The notes under the pieces were generated by a model that was given only the letters and a program-made list of their open reading frames with translations, was not told where the DNA came from and made no database searches. 60,723 bases of DNA from a virus, in IMG/VR virus record IMGVR_UViG_3300027963_000084, positions 1 through 60,723 of that record, one strand, 5' to 3'. A program made the position numbers and the translations under genes. The stretch's first letter is position 1. The number at the start of each line of letters is the position of its first letter. Shown here in pieces: positions 47,831-56,635 of this stretch.

Positions 47831-48333
47831 GCTTCGCTCCTAAGCATTGGTTGGCCATCCATGCGGAATGGTGTGGCGGTGAATCCAATGACCATCGCTC
47901 CTTGGTCTTGGAAATACTTCAGCATCTCAATCACTGGCTCGCTGCACTGCATATGAGCCTCGTCAACAATCACAAGCTCAAAGCCATCGAATCTCCGGTA
48001 TCGCTTCGCACCTTGGCGGCTGGAGAGCAGCGTCTGCTTGCTGGCCACCACAACCTTGGCGGGCCAGTAGTCGCGCTCGGCAACGAAGTCAGCCATCTCA
48101 ATGTCTGGGTCTGTGTCGGTGACCTGCCGCACCTTGTCGGCGGCTTGCCAGACAAGCTCACGCATGGGGGCGACGATCAGCGTCCTGCCTTTGATGCGGT
48201 CGGCCAGCGCGGTGAATACGATTGTCTTGCCCGCGCCGGTAAACAGGCCGACCAGTGCCGACCGAACGCCTCGGGCCTTCGCATCCAGCAGCGACTCAAT
48301 CACTTCCGTTTGATAGTCACGTAGTCTCAGCAT
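47743..48333 (-). CDS. SF2 helicase, N-terminal ATPase domain (separate ORF)
   Basis: 196 residues, GGAGGTAGGG before the ATG. Q-type start LRDYQTEVIESLLDAKARG, Walker A TGAGKT (32-37), motif Ia APMRELVWQ, Walker B DEAH (124-127) and motif III TATPFRMDG (152-160) are all intact. After about residue 163 the frame leaves helicase sequence and ends after a Ser/Thr-rich tail, while the C-terminal domain continues in another frame. As it stands it could bind ATP but not unwind alone. Confidence 0.85.
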   Translation of the reverse strand: MLRLRDYQTEVIESLLDAKARGVRSALVGLFTGAGKTIVFTALADRIKGRTLIVAPMRELVWQAADKVRQVTDTDPDIEMADFVAERDYWPAKVVVASKQTLLSSRQGAKRYRRFDGFELVIVDEAHMQCSEPVIEMLKYFQDQGAMVIGFTATPFRMDGQPMLRSEACNSTNDQSVTTTCSGPSPTDGQCLPSAS

Positions 48334-48353
48334 CCCTACCTCCGTGTAAGAAC

Positions 48354-48401
48354 CCCCGGGGAGAGCGACGAGCGGAGGATCTCGCCGCTCTCAACCCGGG
48401 G
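48354..48401 (-). terminator. Long stem-loop between ssb and helicase genes
   Basis: CCCCGG/CCGGGG and GAGAGCG/CGCTCTC pair to form a strong hairpin in the 79-base gap between the SSB stop and the helicase start. It is not followed by a clear T-run (GTTCTTACAC), so it may be an attenuator or mRNA-processing site that sets SSB above helicase levels rather than a full terminator. Confidence 0.5.
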
Positions 48402-48412
48402 TCGCGCGTTCG

Positions 48413-48754
48413 CTAGAAAGCGTCGATGAACTCGTCCTTCTCAGCCTGGTCCTTCTTGCCTCCGACCAGCCGGATGTCAGAAACATTGAGGACGATCTTG
48501 CTCCTCTTCTGGCCATCCTTCTCCCAGGTCTGCTGATCCAGTTCGCCTTCGACCAAGACCGCAGTGCCACGGTGCAGGAAGTCCAGCACACCGCCGCCAC
48601 GCCAATACTCGCAATCCATAAACAGAACCTTGCCCTTCTTAAAGGGGCTGTTCACTGCGATAGCGAACTTGGCCACATCACGCTCACCGGCCTGACGCAC
48701 TTCAACGTCATTGGTGATGTTGCCCAGAAGAATCGTCCGATTGAAACTAGCCAT
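48413..48754 (-). CDS. ssb: Single-stranded DNA-binding protein
   Basis: 113 residues. ASFNRTILLGNITNDVEVRQ, then VAKFAIAVNSPFKKGK and TAVLVEGELDQQTWEKDGQK are the strands of an OB-fold SSB; family members usually carry about 100 such residues. It ends DEFIDAF, an acidic/aromatic tip like the one that recruits partner proteins. It lies between the annealing protein and helicase genes and would protect ssDNA in recombination and replication. GGAGGTAGTGACC precedes the ATG. Confidence 0.92.
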   Translation of the reverse strand: MASFNRTILLGNITNDVEVRQAGERDVAKFAIAVNSPFKKGKVLFMDCEYWRGGGVLDFLHRGTAVLVEGELDQQTWEKDGQKRSKIVLNVSDIRLVGGKKDQAEKDEFIDAF

Positions 48755-49409
48755 TGGTCACTACCTCCTTGTCCCACAGCCGAACAAATTCGGCCTTGCA
48801 TCGGTCATACACATCACGCCCAATCGCCTTCTCCCGAAGACGAAGTTCCACGGTCTTCATCACGCGGACGGCACCAGCGCGGTCGTCAGCGTTCGCAATG
48901 TCGGTCTTCCAGCCCTGCTCCAGCTGCAGGTTGCGGATGGCCTTGGTGGGTTCCTGACGCTGCGGTGTCCTCTGCGGAGCCGCCTCGGGACGAACGCTGT
49001 CGCCATCGTCATCCGCTTCGCCAGAGAAGCCGCCGGTCAGGGCCATCAGCAGGGTGCGCTTGGCATAGGTCATCGCGGCACCAAACCCCTGCATGTCGCC
49101 CTTTGGATTAACAAGAGGGGCAATGCCGGTGAGGTACTGGCCGCTCTTGTGACGAAGCGTCCCAACCACAACCCACTGCCCGTTGACCATCCCTGGCCGG
49201 AAGTCCGGCAGGGCGATCCCATTCCGTGTCAGCGGGCCACGCAGAGCGTCACAGCAGGTCGCGTAGCTGCTGAACTTGCTGCGGAAGTGCGGGTTGCTGG
49301 CATCCAGTTCAACGTGCTTAAACTCAGCCTGCGCCTTTGCCAACGCCTCAGTGAGTGCGCTGGTGTCAGGCGAAGTGCTGGGTCCGAGAATGTCATTGGA
49401 ATCGTTCAT
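48747..49409 (-). CDS. erf: Erf-family single-strand annealing protein
   Basis: 220 residues. ALTEALAKAQAEFKHVELDA, then NPHFRSKFSSYATCCDALRG, and the block DMQGFGAAMTYAKRTLLMAL followed by GGFSGEADDDGD are characteristic of the ERF family (the QG.G.A.TYA.R...L...G...DDDG pattern). These proteins form rings that anneal complementary strands. It overlaps the exonuclease and SSB genes by 4 and 8 nt, so the three make a classic recombination module. The C-terminal 75 residues are helical and probably contact partners. Confidence 0.92.
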   Translation of the reverse strand: MNDSNDILGPSTSPDTSALTEALAKAQAEFKHVELDASNPHFRSKFSSYATCCDALRGPLTRNGIALPDFRPGMVNGQWVVVGTLRHKSGQYLTGIAPLVNPKGDMQGFGAAMTYAKRTLLMALTGGFSGEADDDGDSVRPEAAPQRTPQRQEPTKAIRNLQLEQGWKTDIANADDRAGAVRVMKTVELRLREKAIGRDVYDRCKAEFVRLWDKEVVTNG

Positions 49410-50260
49410 AGTGTGATTACCTCCTCCTTTTCCTTGTTAGTCCACGCCGGGAACTGAAGCTCCGTGATCTCGCCAACGTCGGCGGATTCGTAGATGCCAG
49501 TCTCCCGGCGAAGGCGAACCTCCTCCATCACGCGGGTCATACGCTTGCCCGCTTCCTCAACGATCTCTGTCGGCAGATAGAAGACGCGGCACCCAAAGGG
49601 CGGCATCGTCTGAACAAAGACGAACGGCATGCGGAAGTGATCCATGCCCAGAGCCATAGCCCCTTGGACATAGAACCACTCCTGCTCCGCATAGCCAAAG
49701 TCGATGGCACTGCGGAACACCTTGTCCCAAGTGGACGAGGTGGACTTCAGATCCCACCACAGGCTGGGGGTGCAACCGTCAGGCCGCACCTTGCAGCGGT
49801 GGCCCATCAATTCAAAGAACACACTGACCTGAGTCTCTGTGGTTCGCTCAACTAATTCTCTGGCAGCAGGGTTGGCCAGCAGATGTTCCACCATCATCTC
49901 CAACTGCCATGCCTCTTCAGCATTGCAATCGACCAGCCCCTTCCGGTCGGCCTCCAGTTTCCAAGCGTCGTACTTCAGACCCCGTCTGTGCCCGTTGCTG
50001 GCAAGGACATCCGCCGGGGGGATGGCGAGAATGTCAGTAAACTTTTTCCCCTCGCAGATGCCGGTCACCAGCGTGTCGAACTTGGTCCCGGTTCTCGTCC
50101 CAGCGTTTCCGCTGAAGAGCGAGTAGCCCCGGTCCATCCACTGCTGTGCCTCGCCGCCGAAGCGGTAGACCGCATGCAGGTAGGAGCGACCGAGAAAATC
50201 GTTCTGAGTTTGGTAGTCGGAGTTCGACATACCGATGATCTTCCGTGGCAAACTATCCAT
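49406..50260 (-). CDS. RecE-like PD-(D/E)xK exonuclease
   Basis: 284 residues from the ATG at 50260, preceded by TTAGGAGGTGTACGC. The catalytic site reads as RPDG with Asp161, then DLK with Asp170 and Lys172 (SLWWDLKSTSSTWDK), followed by the Gln of FYVQGAMALGM. The N-terminal domain (YLHAVYRFGGEAQQWMDRGY, TGTKFDTLV) fits the RecE/DUF3799 group of phage exonucleases. It would resect double strands for the Erf protein that follows. It begins the recombination module of the leftward operon. Confidence 0.85.
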   Translation of the reverse strand: MDSLPRKIIGMSNSDYQTQNDFLGRSYLHAVYRFGGEAQQWMDRGYSLFSGNAGTRTGTKFDTLVTGICEGKKFTDILAIPPADVLASNGHRRGLKYDAWKLEADRKGLVDCNAEEAWQLEMMVEHLLANPAARELVERTTETQVSVFFELMGHRCKVRPDGCTPSLWWDLKSTSSTWDKVFRSAIDFGYAEQEWFYVQGAMALGMDHFRMPFVFVQTMPPFGCRVFYLPTEIVEEAGKRMTRVMEEVRLRRETGIYESADVGEITELQFPAWTNKEKEEVITL

Positions 50261-50271
50261 GCGTACACCTC

Positions 50272-50520
50272 CTAAAAAGAAGCCGCCTCCGTGCGGCGAA
50301 TCGACTCCATCCGAAGGTCGCGTCGAAACAAAACGACAGCCCGACCTAACTGTCCAAGAGCGAGAAGCGTGAGCAGAGTGCCCACCGCATGCAGAAAGAG
50401 GAGCGTCACCAGCGAGGCTAGGACTGCACCGCGTATGATTCGGGAGATCCACCCCGATGGGGGGATTCTGCGACCGACACTATCCAATTGAGCTAGGGGT
50501 GCCATACGGAACTGAATCAT
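50272..50520 (-). CDS. Possible small membrane protein heading the recombination operon
   Basis: 82 residues from the ATG at 50520, or 77 from 50505. A long hydrophobic segment (LASLVTLLFLHAVGTLLTLL) is followed by a basic end. Its stop lies just upstream of the exonuclease gene's ribosome site, as expected for a coupled gene. Against it, no ribosome site precedes either ATG and a tRNA-like sequence lies in the same DNA. The open frame continues antisense through the recombinase gene. Confidence 0.4.
   Translation of the reverse strand: MIQFRMAPLAQLDSVGRRIPPSGWISRIIRGAVLASLVTLLFLHAVGTLLTLLALGQLGRAVVLFRRDLRMESIRRTEAASF
50426..50502 (-). other. tRNA-like sequence, possible attachment site
   Basis: 77 nt that open GCACCCCTAGCTCAATTGG, a near-perfect tRNA 5' end: a seven-base acceptor strand, T8 A9, the GCTC D-stem, A14, GG18-19 and A21. 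The last seven bases (GCGGTGC) pair with the first seven in six of seven positions and the length fits a tRNA. The anticodon and T arms do not fold convincingly and no CCA is coded. It ends 43 bases from the tyrosine recombinase start, where an attP overlapping a tRNA fragment is expected. A degenerate phage tRNA is the alternative. Confidence 0.4.
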
Positions 50521-50544
50521 ACCAGGGGGGTTGGCGCTCTGAAA

Positions 50545-51429
50545 GTGGGCAATATCTTCACCCCCCGGGGCGGGAATTACACCACTGATTTTCAAACCAC
50601 AAAACCCATGTCCTTGGCGGATTTTGCGCGAGCCTATGCCCTCCGTGCGGGGGCTAGTCCCGGCTACACGGAGCAACTCGTTGTCCTGACCAAGCGGCTG
50701 CCTTGGGGGGTGGGTGATTTGACAATCGACAACATCGATGCCTACCTCACCAAAGCGCTGGGTCATCTCGCCGCCTCCACGGTCCACAACCACAGAAGAA
50801 TGCTTAGCACCCTTCGCAAAGCCGCCCTCCGGGACGGCCTGTTGGTGGACGATTGTACACGTCCGATCCGCAGAGTCAAACACAATCTTCCGATGGTCCG
50901 TGCTTGGACTCACCAAGAGATGGCTCACCTGCTTGCGGTAGCCTCGGAGATGCCGGGGGGTACGCTGCATTGCCCGCACAAAGTGCTGCTGCCCGCGTGG
51001 ATTCTGGTGGGCTACAGCAGCGGGCTGCGGCTGGGTGATCTGCTGGCAGTCACCTACGACTCCCTGCGGGGAGATCGCTTGGCTACGGTTCTGCAGAAAA
51101 CTCGCCAGCAACATGTGGTCGTCCTTGACGCAAATGCTCTAACAGCGATTAGCTCGCTACCCCGGAGAGGGCCGAAGATTTTCGGTTCCCTCGTCGGTCG
51201 GTCGCGGATTATTGTCGCTATGCGAAATTTGGTCAAACGGTCTGGGCTGACCGGAAGTGGCAAATACCTGCGAAGAAGCAGTGCCACATACGCCCAATTA
51301 GCTGGAATTGATCCAACTGGACACTTAGGTCATTTGACCCCGGGGATGAAAAAGCACTACCTAGACCCCGTGATTCTTGCGGATCTGAAACGAGCCGTGC
51401 CCAGCATAGAGATGGCTGGGATGCGCTAG
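50545..51429 (+). CDS. Tyrosine recombinase / integrase
   Basis: 294 residues from a GTG at 50545 (ATG at 50609 is the alternative). An N-terminal SAM-like core-binding domain (residues 20-105) precedes the catalytic domain. Catalytic residues: Arg162 in YSSGLRLGDLL, Lys185 in LQKTRQQH, Arg243/244 in YLRRSSATYAQ, His263 in GHLGHLTPGMKK and Tyr272 in HYLDP. The usual His of HxxR is replaced by Lys or Tyr, a tolerated change. It would integrate or excise the phage at a host site. It is the only plus-strand gene in this area and overlaps the end of the 1221-residue gene by 4 nt. Confidence 0.9.
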   Translation: MGNIFTPRGGNYTTDFQTTKPMSLADFARAYALRAGASPGYTEQLVVLTKRLPWGVGDLTIDNIDAYLTKALGHLAASTVHNHRRMLSTLRKAALRDGLLVDDCTRPIRRVKHNLPMVRAWTHQEMAHLLAVASEMPGGTLHCPHKVLLPAWILVGYSSGLRLGDLLAVTYDSLRGDRLATVLQKTRQQHVVVLDANALTAISSLPRRGPKIFGSLVGRSRIIVAMRNLVKRSGLTGSGKYLRRSSATYAQLAGIDPTGHLGHLTPGMKKHYLDPVILADLKRAVPSIEMAGMR

Positions 51430-54400
51430 GCGTTCTGGACGACACCCAGCATTTGCAGTGGGTCTAGCATTGTGTCGGCTTTTTTCTTTGCCCTAGCCCG
51501 CTTGGCGGCTTCAGACTGGATGATCTTGTAGAGCAAATACATCTGCCGCTGCTTCTCGGGCATGGCCCGCAGAACCTCGTCTGGGACCGTCACGTTCTCA
51601 TAGGTCCGCACACCTGGGGTAGCCGTGAGGAGTTGGTTGAGCGTGTCCCTCGCGGCCAGCTGCCGCGTCCTCTCTTGGTCAACGTCCTGCAGCTTTAGCC
51701 CCGTCAGTGCGTTGACTCCGAACTTGGCCAGCTTTTCTGGCATGGAGAGACGTTGGTCGGATAACTGCCTGACGGTTCCCACCAAGCGACTGCCGCCCGG
51801 GGAGTTCATCAACACGTTCTCTAGCGTCCGGCCCGGGGTGCCAAGGCTTTGCTCCAGCATGGAGTACAAGTCCGACAGCTGGCGACCGCTGAAGAACTGC
51901 CTGTTGGTAGCTATCTCCAGTGGGCCTTTGATGAGCGGGTTGGTCTGGCCCAAGAGATTCAGCGCGGTCTTCTGGGCAGTGTGGCCCAGTGCGTCAAAGG
52001 CGTTGTTGCCGACACCAGGCGTGAAGAGATTGATCACGCTCTCAAATGGAAGATCGATGTTGGTCAGGTAGCGGCGCAGGTTGGAGTTGTCACCAAGCCC
52101 GATGCCCGGGAACCCGCCCGGGACAGGAATGCTCGCGGACTGCCGCAGGTACTCGGGCGTGAAGTTGTCTTCGCTCGCAGCCCCGGCACGGTTGATGCCA
52201 CGGATGCTCTGTCCCATCAGACCGGCTGGCTTGTGCAGCAACTGATCTGCGATGAGCGGAGTAATGCCACGGCTGTAACTATAAAACGGCAGAATCCGTT
52301 TCAGATAGTCGCGCTCAAAGTTGGTGAACGCTTCTGGGGAATAGTTAACCTGAGTCAGGTCCGCGATGCGTTTCGCCTCAGAGGGCGATGCGCCGTTGCG
52401 GATCTGGGTGAGGTAGGTGCCGTAGCGATTCATTGCGTCCGTTGTCTCGGACGTGCGGTCTGCAAGTTCTAGGAGAGGGTTGCGGTTACCCGATCCCGTC
52501 CGCGTGGCGAAGATGTTCAGCCAGTCTTTCCAAGAAGCGTTCTTCGCTCGTTCGCCAAGGTCGCTCCATGTCGGCCTAGCAGCGCCGGGGAACAATTCTT
52601 TCAGCTGCGTACCGGCTGCATCCGACAGAGTCTCGTCTGTTGCAATGCTCGTCCCAAGACCCTCTCCACCTGCTTCCGTGAGGAACTTGCGGATCTTCTC
52701 CTCGTCGGTCATTGGTCGGCGGATGCCGTTCTCAACAACGTCGGTGAACGCAGGGACACCCTCCAGCCGCTTCAGCAATGCGGAGTAGTCTCCGTTCCTC
52801 ATCAAACGTCCGGCGTTGCGATCTAGCGGGTTGTAGGAACCCTTCATCGCCGCAGCGAATGCGCCAGAATAGAGATCGCGTGAATAGCGTGAGGGCCAAG
52901 CGAGGGCGAGCGTCTTAAATGACTTTGTGTAGTTGTCGTATGCGTCACGCAAAGGATTGAGAACGGGGTCTAGCTTGCCCCGTTCCATCACGCGCGAGTA
53001 GTCATCGATGAACTTCTTGTTGAACGACACGTTGTCTAGAGGGCGACCCATCGCATTCTCTAGAACATCCATCGCCGTGTCGCCATTCAACCGCAGTTTG
53101 GACAGTGCTTCCTGCGGAGTGTAGTTCAGAAGCCCTTCCGCGTCGTCTGCATGGAAGTCATCTGCATGCTGCTTCAGCAGGCCCAGCATCTGCGATGCGT
53201 TGCTTCGCACCCGGTCTTGCCCCAACACATAGCGAGCCATCTCGTTGAACGTGTTCTGCCCAAAGATCGGAATCTGCTTGGCGGCATGCTGCGGGTCCAT
53301 GTTCGCAACAAACCCGCTCAGCTGACGGTACATCTGGTCCCGGTAGGCTTCACGCTGTGCTTCTGGAATCTGGCTGGCAATCGATTTAGCCTGCGCTTCC
53401 AATGCCGGGACACGGTGTAGCTCCCCAGCTGCTGTCGCTCGTTTTAGCTCGTCGTTAATTCTGGCCGCATCGGCTGCGAGCGGGTGATCCTTTGGTAGAT
53501 CGGGGGCTTTGTGGATGTAGTTCCCTTCATCGTCCACAGCATCCATCCAGCCGTACAAATCGGGCGAGTCGTCTGGGAGGTTGTCCCTCCCCCATCCCTC
53601 AAACATCTCGCGGGCTTGCTGAAGGTTGGATTCTCTCAGCCCCTTCTGTAGCTCAGCATCCATCGACATGCGGTTGAGGATGTCCGTGCCGCCCACCACG
53701 TCTGTGTAGTCTCTTCGCCCACGCCCCATGTTGTCGTTGAACATCACAGGCCGGTCGCCCTTGGCATAGGGGCGGGCGGCGCGGTCTGGTGTAATAGCCC
53801 CTGCTGGCCACGCTGCGTTCTGCGGAACGTCAAAGTGCAGCTGCTGGCGAGGGAAGAAGCCAGTCCCGGCCCGGGAGTTGTATTCCTCCAGAGGCATGCC
53901 CAGCTTCTTGGCGTTGGCTACTGCCGTGTCCCGATAACCCTCAAAGAATCCGGTGAGTTTTTGGATGGCTGGCATGTCGAACAGGCCAGCCATCTCTTCT
54001 GGGACATTCTCAGGCCCATGCTCAAAGTATGTCCGCAGGGCACTGGAGAACTGCGGGTCATTCAGCGACGATCCCGCCTCGCGCAGAGCCTTGTCGGCGT
54101 CGTATTGAATCCCAGCCAACTGCTTGCGTCGGGTGGCCATTGCCTGCTGTTCTGCGGCGTGGATGCCTCTGGCCTCCCACTGCCGGTTGTAGTCAGTCAT
54201 CCCCAAGACTGTCGGATCGAATGCCCTGACCAAATTGTTGGCAATTGGCGCGGTGAATCTGTTGGTCTGCAACCCCTCGCCCAATGCGTCGGCGGTCTTG
54301 GCAACGTAATCACCAACCCCTTTCCCAAAGAGATCCGTGGCACCGTCACCCATAAACGGCATGCTGACACGGTTCATCTTGGCAAGCGGTGCAGCAAGCA

Positions 54401-55091
54401 TCTCACGCTGCGCTACGGCATCGTCGGCCACGCCAGCGTTTCGGAAGAACCGCTGTGCTGCTTCTTGGCGAGCGGCAGCGTCTGGGATGTTGTCTAGCAG
54501 TGCCTGTGCCGACTTCTCGCGTAGTGCTTGGCGAGGTCCAGTCTTGGCGACGTTCCTAGCATAGAGGTTGAAGTTGTCTAGCAGGCCGGACTTCTGTGCA
54601 GCTTGGCCAGCAAGCGTCTTAGCGCCGTGACCAAGCACAGCATTCAGCCCAAGGCTCGCGTAGGTCAACGGATCTAAAAGGAGTTCAGCCCCCAATCCGC
54701 CTGCAAAATTCACCCAACTGTCCGTGCTGCCAGCCATGCCGTACTGACGAAGTAGCTCACGTCCATCGACCCGGTCGTCGCTCGTCTCCCATAGGGCAGA
54801 CAAAGCCTTGCCTGGACCGCCAGACAAACCTCCACGCACAATGGCACCGGGGGTATCTAGCAACCATCCAAGCCCCGCAAGGCCGGATGAACCTTGCGAT
54901 GCGAGCGACCGCAGGAGGCTGGACTTCTCCTCTTCCGGCATAAGGTCTGCCAGCTGGGGCTTGCGTTTTCGCAGCGGGGCGATCCCTAGAGGATCTATCT
55001 CCAAGTAGTCGTCGGGAAGAACTCCGTACTGGGCTTGCTGCTGCAAGTCGCCATAAGGATCGTAGATATCGAATAGCGGGGAGCGTGCCAT
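51426..55091 (-). CDS. Large internal virion / ejection protein candidate
   Basis: 1221 residues, the largest product of the right-hand late genes. The N-terminus (DPYGDLQQQAQYGVLPDDYL) leads into a Gly/Ala-rich hydrophobic region (SSGLAGLGWLLDTPGAIVRG, ELLLDPLTYASLGLNAVLG), then long helical, charged stretches up to a Lys/Arg-rich end. Large mostly helical proteins at the end of a podovirus virion operon are usually stored in the head and ejected to build a DNA conduit. No lysozyme or transglycosylase motif was seen. A TADRSAE-like tRNA nuclease or toxin role was considered without support. The ORF is certain, the role inferred. Confidence 0.75.
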   Translation of the reverse strand: MARSPLFDIYDPYGDLQQQAQYGVLPDDYLEIDPLGIAPLRKRKPQLADLMPEEEKSSLLRSLASQGSSGLAGLGWLLDTPGAIVRGGLSGGPGKALSALWETSDDRVDGRELLRQYGMAGSTDSWVNFAGGLGAELLLDPLTYASLGLNAVLGHGAKTLAGQAAQKSGLLDNFNLYARNVAKTGPRQALREKSAQALLDNIPDAAARQEAAQRFFRNAGVADDAVAQREMLAAPLAKMNRVSMPFMGDGATDLFGKGVGDYVAKTADALGEGLQTNRFTAPIANNLVRAFDPTVLGMTDYNRQWEARGIHAAEQQAMATRRKQLAGIQYDADKALREAGSSLNDPQFSSALRTYFEHGPENVPEEMAGLFDMPAIQKLTGFFEGYRDTAVANAKKLGMPLEEYNSRAGTGFFPRQQLHFDVPQNAAWPAGAITPDRAARPYAKGDRPVMFNDNMGRGRRDYTDVVGGTDILNRMSMDAELQKGLRESNLQQAREMFEGWGRDNLPDDSPDLYGWMDAVDDEGNYIHKAPDLPKDHPLAADAARINDELKRATAAGELHRVPALEAQAKSIASQIPEAQREAYRDQMYRQLSGFVANMDPQHAAKQIPIFGQNTFNEMARYVLGQDRVRSNASQMLGLLKQHADDFHADDAEGLLNYTPQEALSKLRLNGDTAMDVLENAMGRPLDNVSFNKKFIDDYSRVMERGKLDPVLNPLRDAYDNYTKSFKTLALAWPSRYSRDLYSGAFAAAMKGSYNPLDRNAGRLMRNGDYSALLKRLEGVPAFTDVVENGIRRPMTDEEKIRKFLTEAGGEGLGTSIATDETLSDAAGTQLKELFPGAARPTWSDLGERAKNASWKDWLNIFATRTGSGNRNPLLELADRTSETTDAMNRYGTYLTQIRNGASPSEAKRIADLTQVNYSPEAFTNFERDYLKRILPFYSYSRGITPLIADQLLHKPAGLMGQSIRGINRAGAASEDNFTPEYLRQSASIPVPGGFPGIGLGDNSNLRRYLTNIDLPFESVINLFTPGVGNNAFDALGHTAQKTALNLLGQTNPLIKGPLEIATNRQFFSGRQLSDLYSMLEQSLGTPGRTLENVLMNSPGGSRLVGTVRQLSDQRLSMPEKLAKFGVNALTGLKLQDVDQERTRQLAARDTLNQLLTATPGVRTYENVTVPDEVLRAMPEKQRQMYLLYKIIQSEAAKRARAKKKADTMLDPLQMLGVVQNA

Positions 55092-55094
55092 TCT

Positions 55095-56630
55095 TTATTG
55101 GTTGTACATCCATCCGCCAATGGTTGATACCGGTGTGTTCTGGTTGCGGTCTTGTTGGATGCGCCTCATAACCTTCTCAGCATCGGCAACGGGCATGCCA
55201 GTGTCATCCGCCAAACGCTGCGCGGCAATCATCACTTCGTTGTCAGTAAAATGCGTGGACACGCCAAGCGCGCCCGGACGAGAAGAGTAGTGCTGATGTA
55301 CAAGGTCATCGGCATGCTGCATAATTGCCGGATCGTTCATACGACCAGCCGCAACGGCTTCTGAGGCAAGCACCTGTGGCGGTTTTCCAGAATTAATCTT
55401 TTGCTGTAAAAGTTGCTGCTGGGCTGGGTCCATATGCTGGAACCCTTGGCCAGTAGCAACAGCAAGCCCAAGTTTAGTAAGCTGCGCGTTGTGCGCGGCT
55501 TCTGCACCTATTGGGGTAACGCCATCGACACCCACCCCAAGCCGCGTAGCCAGGGTGAGCTTTTGCCAATCGCTGACGTTGGGATCGCCAAGCTGGTTGT
55601 AGGCGTTGACTGCATTCTTCCTGCCGTTGCTGCCCGCCAACATCATCTGAGATCGCCATGCGTCCCTGCGCGCGTTGGCGTCGTTGCGCTTTGCGCCACG
55701 CACCGCCTCCCGGCGACCCTCTGGTGTCATAGCCCGCAATTCAGATTCCGAAAGGCCAGAGGCATTAGCAAACCGAGCGAGTTGCGATTCCTCATTGCGA
55801 GCGGCAATTTTCTTATTTAGTTCTTCGCCAGGCCGATAGGCGTACACGGTTCCAGTTGGACCTTGGACGGGCCTTAGCTCCCAGCCAGCGTCTTCTAAGT
55901 CCTGCCGAACGCCTACGCGCCCTGGAGTTCCTGGCACTGTGCGTCCGCCGGTCTGAGGCATGCCGCTGGATTCGTAGTTTGTCCCAACCGAATAGGAGAC
56001 ACTGCCATCCGGCGAGTAGACCGGAAACATTCCACGGGCCATCATATCCCGGTCACGCTGCGATGGCATAAAGGCGGCGTCTGGCTGAGCCATATTTCGG
56101 TTGGCATCAGTCACCGGAACGCGATCCACATACCCAGCCGCCTCGCTCATCTTAGTGAACTGCCTGCCCTGCGGAACCTTGCTTCCACCTCCAGCCGTCC
56201 TCTGACCAGGCTCAGCCTGCGCCATAAAACCTGCCGCCCTAATTTCTTCTGGAGAAACGTCTGGCTCCTCTGCGGGCATGGCGGGCACAGCGGCCTGTGA
56301 GACAGGTGCCCCAGTCACGTCGTTGTAGTGGGCTTCAAACCTTGCTTGGCGGTCTGCTGTGCGATTGCCTCGCTGAACACGCTGGGCTAACGCAGCGTTT
56401 CCCTGCGGCGTGTTGTCCTCGTCAAACATCTCGCGTGGACGAGGGCCGGACCTCGCAATTTCGGCATCTACGATCTTCGCAGCGTCCTCGGGCGTGTGCC
56501 CAGCAGCAACGAGGCGAGCAATCATCTCTTGCCGCGTGACGGCACCCCTCGGCCTAGCTGGGCCAAGCTGGGGGTCAACGGCAATTGGAGTACCGGCGGC
56601 AAACAGCGGATCGTTCTGGCTACCCATCAT
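55095..56630 (-). CDS. Putative internal virion protein
   Basis: 511 residues. A Pro/Ala/Arg-rich N-terminal half with likely disordered parts is followed by helical segments (NEESQLARFANASGLSESEL, RAMTPEGRREAVRGAKRND). MIARLVAAGHTPEDAAKIVD near residue 36 is a UBA-like helical hairpin. It lies next to the 1221-residue protein with 3 bases between genes, so the two are probably made together and packaged in the head. No enzyme motif found. Confidence 0.7.
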   Translation of the reverse strand: MMGSQNDPLFAAGTPIAVDPQLGPARPRGAVTRQEMIARLVAAGHTPEDAAKIVDAEIARSGPRPREMFDEDNTPQGNAALAQRVQRGNRTADRQARFEAHYNDVTGAPVSQAAVPAMPAEEPDVSPEEIRAAGFMAQAEPGQRTAGGGSKVPQGRQFTKMSEAAGYVDRVPVTDANRNMAQPDAAFMPSQRDRDMMARGMFPVYSPDGSVSYSVGTNYESSGMPQTGGRTVPGTPGRVGVRQDLEDAGWELRPVQGPTGTVYAYRPGEELNKKIAARNEESQLARFANASGLSESELRAMTPEGRREAVRGAKRNDANARRDAWRSQMMLAGSNGRKNAVNAYNQLGDPNVSDWQKLTLATRLGVGVDGVTPIGAEAAHNAQLTKLGLAVATGQGFQHMDPAQQQLLQQKINSGKPPQVLASEAVAAGRMNDPAIMQHADDLVHQHYSSRPGALGVSTHFTDNEVMIAAQRLADDTGMPVADAEKVMRRIQQDRNQNTPVSTIGGWMYNQ

Positions 56631-56635
56631 TTCTC

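Noticed and set aside
48354-48401. Firm call of a full rho-independent terminator
   Set aside because: The hairpin is strong but lacks a T-run on the minus strand; it is kept at lower confidence as a possible attenuator or processing site.
48572-49457. Plus-strand frames opposite ssb and erf
   Set aside because: The minus-strand products match known families and are translationally coupled; the opposite frames have no support.
50272-51114. Long open minus-strand frame antisense to the tyrosine recombinase
   Set aside because: The recombinase has clear catalytic residues; the antisense product is Gln/Arg/His-rich without a fold. Only its last 77-82 codons, outside the recombinase, are kept as a doubtful gene.
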